Shown: one piece after another, positions 1-5,933 of the stretch
How the letters are laid out: each line of letters begins with the position of its first letter
Numbering within the stretch: the first letter of the stretch is position 1
From: Lysobacterales bacterium
Lineage (GTDB): Bacteria > Pseudomonadota > Gammaproteobacteria > Xanthomonadales > SZUA-36
Assembly (NCBI GenBank): GCA_009692275.1
Contig: SHZL01000152.1
Coordinates: 1-6,846 of the forward strand
Length of the DNA stretch: 6,846 nucleotides
Direction: 5' to 3'
The notes under the pieces: generated by a model
Told to the model about the DNA's origin: nothing
The model's database searches: none
What the model saw: only the letters and a program-made list of their open reading frames with translations
Made by a program: the position numbers and the translations under genes

Positions 1-1796
1 AGTTCATGCGGGAATGAACCCATGTCGCAGGAGCCCTGCACATTGTTCTGCCCGCGCAATGGATTCACACCCACGCCTTCGCGACCCAGGTTGCCGGTGA
101 GCATAGCGAGGTTGGCTATACCCATCACCGTGGTCGAACCCTGGCTGTGCTCGGAAACGCCCAGCCCGTAATAGATCGCGGAATTTGGCCCGGCGGCAAA
201 CAGGCGCGCCGCTGCCCGCAGGTCCGCGGGCGGAATCCCGGTGGATCCGGCCGTCGCTTCGGGTGAGTTTTCTTCCCGCAGAATGAAGGTGCGCCATGCC
301 GAGTACGCTTTGTGCTCGCAGCGCGCGGCAATAAATTCTTGCGCTTCCAGCCCCTCGGCAACAATAACGTGTGCCATCGCATTGATGAAAGCTACGTTGC
401 TGCCTGGTAGCAGAGCCAAGTGGTAGTCAGCCGTGACGTGCGCCGAGGCCACCATGTCAATGCGCCGCGGATCAGCAACGATCAACTTAGCCCCTTCGCG
501 CAGGCGTTTTTTCAGGCGTGACGCAAATACCGGGTGAGCGTCGGTGGGATTGGCTCCCATCAACAGGATTACATTGGAATGGGCGACCGAATTAAATGCC
601 TGCGTGCCCGCAGATTCACCCAGCGTGGTCTTGAGGCCATACCCGGTTGGTGAATGGCACACTCGGGCACAGGTGTCGACATTGTTATTGCCGAAGGCTG
701 CGCGGACCATTTTCTGCACCAAATAGGTTTCTTCATTGGTACAGCGTGAGGAGGTGATGCCGCCGATGCTGTCCGGCCCGTATTTTTTCTGCAAGGCACG
801 CAAACGATCTGCGGAATACTGGATGGCTTCTTCCCAGCTGACTTCACGCCAGGGGTCATTGATGTTCTCGCGAATCATCGGCGTGGTAATGCGGTCCTTG
901 TGAGTCGCATAACCAAACGCAAACCGGCCCTTGATGCAGGCATGACCTTCATTCGCATGGCCGTCCTTGTTCGGCGTCATGCGCACCACCGTATCGCCCT
1001 TGAGCTCGGCATTGAATGAACAGCCGACCCCGCAGTAAGCGCAGGTGGTGATGACGCTGCGCTCGGGCAGCCCCATCTGGATCACGGAGTTTTCGGTCAG
1101 GGCAACTGTGGGGCATGCATTGACGCAGGCTCCGCAGGACACACACTCGGAGTCCATGAAGTCTTCCATCTGCCCTGCGGTAATTTTTGATTTAAAGCCG
1201 CGACCATCCACGGTCAGTGCAAAAGTCCCCTGGATGTCATCGCAGGCGCGCACACAACGATAACAAACGATGCATTGGGAAGGGTCAAACGTAAAATACG
1301 GGTTGGACTCGTCTTTGGGTGCATCAAGGTGGTTGGCCCCGGCTATGCCATAACGCGATTCGGTAACACCCAGCGCCTCAGCCGTATCCTGCAATTCGCA
1401 ATCACCATTGGCCGCGCAGCCAACACATTCCAGCGGGTGGTCGGAAACATATAACTCAACCACGTTACGGCGAAGCTGGTGCAGGCGATCGGTTTGCGTG
1501 CGCACCACCATGCCTTCCTCGGCCTGGGTGGTGCAAGATGCCGGAAAACCCTTGCGTCCATCCACTTCCACCAGGCACACGCGGCAGGAGCCGAACGGGT
1601 CCAGGCTGTCGGTCGCACACAGCTTGGGCACCTTGATGCCCGCCTCGGCTGCCGCCCGCATCAAGGACGTGCCTTGCATGACACTGATTTCCCTGCCGTC
1701 GATGCTCAGCTTGACGAGATGGCCCAAGGGAATGGGGCGAGGCGTGCCGAAATCCTTCGGCCGGTGAAATGTGCGCTGTGTGTCCATGTCAGGCAT
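1..1796 (-). CDS. fdsA: NAD-dependent formate dehydrogenase, molybdenum (alpha) subunit, C-terminus off the left edge
   Basis: This is the catalytic subunit of cytosolic FdsGBA formate dehydrogenase, which oxidises formate at Mo-bis-MGD and passes electrons to FdsB. The frame is open for 598 codons with no stop; family members are over 900 residues, so roughly a third is missing. Visible, counting from the Met at 1796: a ferredoxin-like [2Fe-2S] domain (Cys60, 71, 74, 88), the His-Cys cluster site (His120, Cys124, 127, 133), two [4Fe-4S] motifs (Cys175/178/181/185 and 218/221/224/228), then the molybdopterin domain with its own [4Fe-4S] site (Cys252, 255, 259, 287). RVCHSPTGYG contains the likely Mo-ligand Cys380, so this is a cysteine, not a selenocysteine, enzyme. 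The start is uncertain: ATG at 1796 and at 1787 are both in frame, and upstream there is only a weak GGGA. It lies 41 bases after the hicB-like gene rather than directly after fdsB, which is unusual. Family assignment is very secure. Confidence 0.96.
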   Translation of the reverse strand, partial: MPDMDTQRTFHRPKDFGTPRPIPLGHLVKLSIDGREISVMQGTSLMRAAAEAGIKVPKLCATDSLDPFGSCRVCLVEVDGRKGFPASCTTQAEEGMVVRTQTDRLHQLRRNVVELYVSDHPLECVGCAANGDCELQDTAEALGVTESRYGIAGANHLDAPKDESNPYFTFDPSQCIVCYRCVRACDDIQGTFALTVDGRGFKSKITAGQMEDFMDSECVSCGACVNACPTVALTENSVIQMGLPERSVITTCAYCGVGCSFNAELKGDTVVRMTPNKDGHANEGHACIKGRFAFGYATHKDRITTPMIRENINDPWREVSWEEAIQYSADRLRALQKKYGPDSIGGITSSRCTNEETYLVQKMVRAAFGNNNVDTCARVCHSPTGYGLKTTLGESAGTQAFNSVAHSNVILLMGANPTDAHPVFASRLKKRLREGAKLIVADPRRIDMVASAHVTADYHLALLPGSNVAFINAMAHVIVAEGLEAQEFIAARCEHKAYSAWRTFILREENSPEATAGSTGIPPADLRAAARLFAAGPNSAIYYGLGVSEHSQGSTTVMGIANLAMLTGNLGREGVGVNPLRGQNNVQGSCDMGSFPHE

Positions 1797-1837
1797 TATC
1801 CCAGATTTCTCTAAAATGTCTAAGGCGGCTCTGGTGA

Positions 1838-2164
1838 TCAGGCAAGCTTGCTCGCAATCAGGTGATTCAGGCTGACGCCGGATTCCGCAGCCTGAATGGC
1901 CAGCATTCGATGTGTTTCGGGCGGTACACGCACCAAAACCTTCCCGCTGAAACTGCGCAGGGAAATCGGTTCGGGAACCGGTTCCTTGTTACTGGCCAGA
2001 TCGCCCGTTGTGGCTTTCACCAATTTGCGAATGCCTGCGAGCGCCTTCTCCGGATCATGTTCCAACCAGCTGAGGCTGGGAAACTCGGCACACAAACCAA
2101 TGTATTCCTGATCCTCTGCGGACCAGGTCACGCGGCAGGTGTAACGATCGCTAATGTTAGCCAT
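1838..2164 (-). CDS. HicB-family antitoxin-like protein, no partner toxin seen
   Basis: This encodes a 108-residue protein with the two-part layout of HicB-type antitoxins. Residues about 8-50 form a degraded RNase-H-like HicB domain (YTCRVTWSAEDQEYIGLCAEFPSLSW). Residues about 70-108 match the ribbon-helix-helix-like HicB C-terminus (SGKVLVRVPPETHRMLAIQAAESGVSLNHLIASKL), which normally binds DNA. HicB proteins neutralise the HicA ribonuclease and repress their own operon. No HicA-like gene, which would carry a GSHH-type motif, is visible on either side, so this looks like an orphan regulator; that is inference. The ATG at 2164 has an excellent GGAGG six bases upstream (2171-2175). An inverted repeat at 2208-2225 is a plausible self-operator. 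The gene is followed at 41 bases by fdsA on the same strand, so the two are probably co-transcribed. Confidence 0.82.
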   Translation of the reverse strand: MANISDRYTCRVTWSAEDQEYIGLCAEFPSLSWLEHDPEKALAGIRKLVKATTGDLASNKEPVPEPISLRSFSGKVLVRVPPETHRMLAIQAAESGVSLNHLIASKLA

Positions 2165-2207
2165 GGTCTTCCTCCATGCGGCTTATCGCCTGCAGCCACG
2201 TTATTAC

Positions 2208-2225
2208 AGTATCGTTATTGATACT
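2208..2225. promoter_or_regulatory. Inverted repeat upstream of the hicB-like gene, candidate operator
   Basis: AGTATC and GATACT are perfect 6-base inverted arms separated by 6 bases (GTTATT). The site lies 44 bases before the hicB-like start codon. Next to it the minus strand carries AATAACG twice, once in the repeat's spacer and once just downstream. The position in AT-rich DNA between a gene for a likely DNA-binding antitoxin and its ribosome site fits an autoregulatory operator. Binding is inferred, and I could not assign convincing -35 and -10 boxes for this strand. Confidence 0.45.
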
Positions 2226-2312
2226 ATTTTCACGCGCCTCGAAGCATGTGTGTGCATGACTGGATGCTTGACCGGGTGCCGTCCGAAATATTGAGATTCC
2301 CTTACAGCCCTG

Positions 2313-2341
2313 TTGACAAGAAGCGTGGCTAAGTGCATTAT
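2313..2341 (+). promoter_or_regulatory. Sigma70-like promoter of the MarR-type gene
   Basis: A perfect TTGACA -35 box lies at 2313-2318. Seventeen bases later CATTAT (2336-2341) matches the -10 consensus at four of six positions. Transcription would start near 2348, leaving a leader of about 25 bases with no recognisable Shine-Dalgarno site before the ATG at 2372. The -10 box lies inside the palindromic region at 2335-2365, so a bound repressor would block polymerase. Confidence 0.6.
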
Positions 2342-2365
2342 GTTGTATATACAACTACATAATGC
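2335..2365. promoter_or_regulatory. Nested palindrome, candidate operator of the MarR-type repressor
   Basis: The core GTTGTATATACAAC (2342-2355) is a perfect 14-base palindrome. It is flanked by GCATTATG (2335-2342) and its exact inverse CATAATGC (2358-2365), so the whole element is nearly symmetric with a small offset on the right. AT-rich palindromes of this size, overlapping the -10 box of a marR-type gene, are the usual form of MarR-family autoregulatory sites. A near copy of the core occurs at 2805-2818. Confidence 0.65.
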
Positions 2366-2371
2366 GCCACC

Positions 2372-2788
2372 ATGTTTGATCGATGCCTGTATTTTAATTC
2401 CAATGTTTTGGTTAGAAAAATTGAAAAAATTTGGATAGACGCATATTCCGAAGTAGGTTTGGCACCGGCACATGCTTATTTCTTGCGGTTGGTTTTGGAA
2501 AAACCAGGACTGGCGCAAAGAGAAATCGTTGTCGAACTCTCGTTGGATAAATCCACCATTACACGATTTGTTGACAAAATGGCTCTGGATGGATATCTCT
2601 ATCGTGCAGCTTCGCCGACCGGAAATTTGAAGGAGCAGTGTATTTTCCCAACTGAAAAATGCCTCCGATTGAAAGAGCCATTGAATGCTATAGGCGCTGG
2701 CTTATACAAAAGGATGCAAGAAGTATTTTCCCCCGAAGAGTTGAAGTCCATGGTTGGATGGATGCGTAGCGCGAGCCAAAAGCTCTAA
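2372..2788 (+). CDS. MarR-family winged-helix transcriptional regulator
   Basis: The 138-residue product has the length and layout of MarR repressors: an N-terminal dimerisation helix, a winged helix-turn-helix at about residues 33-92, and a C-terminal helix. The recognition helix is around LDKSTITRFVDKMALDGYL (residues 58-76), followed by the wing at about 78-92. MarR proteins are dimers that leave DNA on binding small phenolic or other ligands or on cysteine oxidation; the ligand here is unknown. Cys5 lies in the first helix, near where OhrR-type members carry their peroxide-sensing cysteine; Cys90 and Cys97 are also present. The start at 2372 is the only suitable ATG, but it has no visible Shine-Dalgarno site. 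Codon use is clearly AT-richer than in the flanking formate dehydrogenase genes. The gene heads a plus-strand cassette with the tautomerase and membrane protein, pointing away from hicB. Confidence 0.85.
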   Translation: MFDRCLYFNSNVLVRKIEKIWIDAYSEVGLAPAHAYFLRLVLEKPGLAQREIVVELSLDKSTITRFVDKMALDGYLYRAASPTGNLKEQCIFPTEKCLRLKEPLNAIGAGLYKRMQEVFSPEELKSMVGWMRSASQKL

Positions 2789-2795
2789 TTTTTTT
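2773..2795 (+). terminator. Weak hairpin plus T-tract at the end of the MarR-type gene
   Basis: GAGC (2773-2776) and GCTC (2782-2785) can pair around a 5-base loop. Seven T residues follow at 2789-2795, after the TAA stop. The stem has only four pairs, so any termination would be partial. If real, it would separate the regulator transcript from the downstream pair, which has its own candidate promoter beginning in this same T-tract. Confidence 0.3.
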
Positions 2796-2823
2796 GACTT
2801 CATGGTTGCATGTACAACCTAAT
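2794..2823 (+). promoter_or_regulatory. Candidate promoter of the tautomerase and membrane-protein genes
   Basis: TTGACT (2794-2799) matches the -35 consensus at five of six positions. CCTAAT (2818-2823), 18 bases on, matches the -10 consensus at four of six. TAATAC, two bases further on, is an alternative. Transcription would begin near 2830, downstream of the ATG at 2810 and upstream of the GGAGG at 2840. This matters for choosing the tautomerase start. A copy of the MarR-type operator core lies between the two boxes. Confidence 0.45.
2805..2818. promoter_or_regulatory. Second copy of the MarR-type operator core
   Basis: GTTGCATGTACAAC matches the palindrome GTTGTATATACAAC at 2342-2355 in 12 of 14 positions and keeps the GTTG/CAAC arms. 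One flanking base on each side extends the arms to GGTTG/CAACC. It sits between the -35 and -10 boxes of the candidate tautomerase promoter. A shared motif at both promoters of the cassette suggests the same repressor controls both. Confidence 0.6.
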
Positions 2824-2839
2824 ACTGTTCGTAAATGCT

Positions 2840-2844
2840 GGAGG
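2840..2844 (+). promoter_or_regulatory. Ribosome binding site that decides the tautomerase start
   Basis: GGAGG is a full Shine-Dalgarno core, four bases before the ATT codon at 2849. No such site precedes the in-frame ATG at 2810. The placement argues that translation starts at ATT, immediately before the proline expected to be the catalytic N-terminus. Confidence 0.55.
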
Positions 2845-2848
2845 CGTT

Positions 2849-3052
2849 ATTCCATACGTAAATATCAAGGTAACAAATGAGTCGGTGACATCGGAGCAAA
2901 AGCGACAATTGATTGTAGCTGTTACGCGTCTAATGCAGGACGTCTTGAACAAAAACCCGGCAACAACCATCGTGATTGTTGATGAGATCAACAGCGATAA
3001 CTGGGGCGTGGCAGGAGAGCAAGTCACCCTGCTTCGACAACAGGCCAAATAA
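2849..3052 (+). CDS. Small 4-oxalocrotonate tautomerase-like protein, probably starting at ATT
   Basis: The product belongs to the 4-oxalocrotonate tautomerase superfamily, small oligomeric proteins that use an N-terminal proline as catalytic base for keto-enol tautomerisation. After removal of the initiator, the sequence would begin PYVNIKVTNESV, a typical beta strand, followed by SEQKRQLIVAVTRLM (helix), PATTIVIVDEI (strand) and DNWGVAGE (C-terminal loop, with Trp51 near the place of Phe50 in the classical enzyme). From Pro-1 the length is 66 residues, normal for the family. The oddity is the start: the codon before the proline is ATT, and GTG, TTG and ATG are absent there. An in-frame ATG exists at 2810, but it would add 14 residues, bury Pro-1, lacks a ribosome site and probably lies upstream of the transcript start. 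The substrate is unknown. The membrane-protein gene starts 48 bases later and is probably co-transcribed. Confidence 0.75.
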   Translation: MPYVNIKVTNESVTSEQKRQLIVAVTRLMQDVLNKNPATTIVIVDEINSDNWGVAGEQVTLLRQQAK

Positions 3053-3070
3053 TTTGCAAGGCCATTTTTT

Positions 3071-3086
3071 AAGTAAACAAGTAAAC
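3071..3086 (+). repeat. Two tandem copies of an 8-base unit
   Basis: AAGTAAAC occurs twice in direct succession, between the tautomerase stop and the ribosome site of the membrane-protein gene. It may be a slippage-prone spacer that affects expression of the downstream gene; no further role is supported. Confidence 0.4.
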
Positions 3087-3100
3087 AATGAGGGGTCTAT

Positions 3101-3802
3101 ATGTTCAGTAACTTTTTCGTATCTTCAGCTATTTCGTTAGACGTGCTTATGATTGTGTACACCATGTGGGTGTTGTCTCTCAATAAATCAGGGAAGATGC
3201 CATGGTTAATTGGCGCAGCCATGTTTGCCTGGCTTTTCGGGTTGCATTTTTTTATCGCGAATCAACTGGTGTTCCCGCAAAATATATCTGGCATAAGCTT
3301 TTTAGTGATTATTTTTACAGCGGTGGGACTGGTTGGCGCAATGCTGTTTTCCATACCGGCAATACGTAAACGCCTGCTGGAATTAACCCAGGAACAACTC
3401 ATGCTTATGCAGGGGATCCGAGTGTTCTTCGGTGCAGGTTTTTTAATGCAAGCAGCGCTGGCGCACATGCCTTTAAACTTTAGTTTGATCGATGGCTTTA
3501 CCCATGTCACCGCTGGCTTTCTTGGACTGCTGGCAGCGTTTACAGTTTCAAAAGGGCTCTACGGAAAATCACGCGTCTTATTTGCAAATATTTTTGGTTT
3601 GGCTGATATCTTAATTGTTGCCTCATCTATTGCATTGGTGCTGCTGCCAGATATGGGCCCACACCACACAATGATGTACGCAGTGTTTTTACCCGCCCCA
3701 TTGTGGCTGTGGTTTCATGTAATTTCTTTGTGGAAACTCTATTCATCTTCCGCGAATGCTTCGGTAGCGATCAATGTGAAAAGCGTCAATGCGGTAAATT
3801 AA
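3101..3802 (+). CDS. Multi-pass membrane protein of unknown function
   Basis: I do not recognise the family. The 233-residue product is strongly hydrophobic, with about six or seven predicted membrane segments near residues 7-26, 34-56, 64-85, 104-122, 134-150, 159-183 and 190-212. The loop after the third segment is positively charged (IRKRLLELTQEQL), suggesting it faces the cytoplasm. Histidines occur in or near the membrane (His49, His122, His135, His188, His189, His206), but no metal-site or transporter signature is evident. ATG at 3101 is preceded by a good AGGGG five bases upstream. The gene is AT-rich like the two before it and probably shares their regulation. A role in export, sensing or redox at the inner membrane is possible, but nothing in the sequence decides between these. 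Confidence 0.75.
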   Translation: MFSNFFVSSAISLDVLMIVYTMWVLSLNKSGKMPWLIGAAMFAWLFGLHFFIANQLVFPQNISGISFLVIIFTAVGLVGAMLFSIPAIRKRLLELTQEQLMLMQGIRVFFGAGFLMQAALAHMPLNFSLIDGFTHVTAGFLGLLAAFTVSKGLYGKSRVLFANIFGLADILIVASSIALVLLPDMGPHHTMMYAVFLPAPLWLWFHVISLWKLYSSSANASVAINVKSVNAVN

Positions 3803-3810
3803 CGCTTTTT
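3779..3810. terminator. Hairpin with T-tract between convergent genes
   Basis: AAAAGCGT (3779-3786) is complementary to ACGCTTTT (3802-3809), forming an 8-pair stem around a 15-base loop, with a T run at 3806-3810. It overlaps the stop codon of the membrane-protein gene. The matching A run on the left gives a T run on the other strand, so it could also stop transcription arriving from fdsB. The long loop makes it a moderate rather than strong terminator. Confidence 0.45.
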
Positions 3811-3899
3811 ATCATCGGAATACCTCAAGGTACAAAAGGTGTCAGAGTCGTTTATTGATTTAACCAGTGTGCGTTGTGTTTCGGTACGCTGGTGTCTAA
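3803..3899. other. Junction between the inserted cassette and fdsB
   Basis: No gene is visible here. Apart from the terminator arm, it holds a short palindrome (TACCTCAAGGTA, 3821-3832). It also holds a stretch at 3864-3899 that, read on the minus strand directly after the fdsB stop, resembles the first bases of fdsA. It marks the right-hand boundary of the DNA that separates fdsB from fdsA. Confidence 0.4.
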
Positions 3900-5437
<1,538 letters not shown>

Positions 5438-5441
<4 letters not shown>

Positions 5442-5920
5442 CGGCCGTCCCCCTGCAAATCGGCTAGCAATTCATCAAACCGCTGCGGGGTGACACGGGC
5501 ATGGATGTCGTCATCAATACGGACCGTGGGCGCACAGGCACAATTGCCCAGGCAATACACCGGGTCCAGCGTGAAGCGCCCGTCAGGGGTGGTTTCGCCA
5601 AAGGTGATACCCAGCTTGCCACGAACATGCGCTTCCAGTGCCCGCGCGCCCATGGCCTGGCAGGCTTCGGCACGGCACAGCTGGATGATGTGATTTCCTG
5701 CGGGCTCGGCGCGAAAATCATGATAAAAGTGCATAACGCCGTGCACTTCGGCGCGGGACAGGCTGAGCGCGCTGGCAATCATGGGTATGGCTGCAGACGG
5801 CACATAGCCCAGGCGTTCCTGCACAGCGTGCAGCACCAGCATTAAAGGCCCAACCCGGCCTATATGTTCCTGCACCACTGCCCCGATGGTTTCTGCCAAT
5901 GAAAATGCAGAAGATTGCAT
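5438..5920 (-). CDS. fdsG: NAD-dependent formate dehydrogenase, gamma subunit ([2Fe-2S], NuoE-like)
   Basis: This is the small Fe-S subunit of the soluble formate dehydrogenase, partnering FdsB as NuoE partners NuoF. From the ATG at 5920 the product is 160 residues, the usual size. The thioredoxin-fold [2Fe-2S] motif is complete: Cys82 and Cys87 (LCRAEACQ, C-x4-C) with Cys123 and Cys127 (YCLGNCAC, C-x3-C). The N-terminal helical part (LMLVLHAVQERLGYVPSAAI, SRAEVHGVMHFYHDF) is typical. This start is preferred over the longer open frame to 6094 because AGAGG lies six bases before it (5927-5931) and the extra residues are a shadow of the ligase gene. It begins 13 bases after the ligase stop and overlaps fdsB by four bases, so the three probably share a transcript. 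Confidence 0.96.
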
Positions 5921-5933
5921 AGTAAACCTCTGA

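Noticed and set aside
657..659. Selenocysteine at the molybdenum ligand position of FdsA.
   Set aside because: The codon is TGC, cysteine, and no in-frame TGA occurs in the visible gene, so no selenocysteine insertion is needed.
2157..2354. A 65-codon minus-strand frame that overlaps the hicB-like start, considered as a HicA toxin.
   Set aside because: It has no HicA features such as the catalytic histidine in a GSHH-type motif. Its last codons are simply the hicB ribosome site read through, and it covers the marR-type promoter and operator. Most likely non-coding.
2810..2848. ATG at 2810 as the tautomerase start.
   Set aside because: No Shine-Dalgarno site; it lies in the operator copy and before the likely transcript start; it would bury the catalytic proline. 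Kept only as the alternative to the ATT start.
2835..2861. An 8-codon frame (ATG at 2835, TAA at 2859-2861) overlapping the tautomerase start, considered as a regulatory leader peptide.
   Set aside because: It has no ribosome site, and a frame of this length is expected by chance. It could matter only if the ATT start proves to depend on reinitiation.
2165..3899. Insertion sequence or transposon carrying the three-gene cassette.
   Set aside because: No transposase, integrase or clear terminal inverted repeats were found. The DNA looks inserted from its orientation and composition, but the mechanism is not visible.
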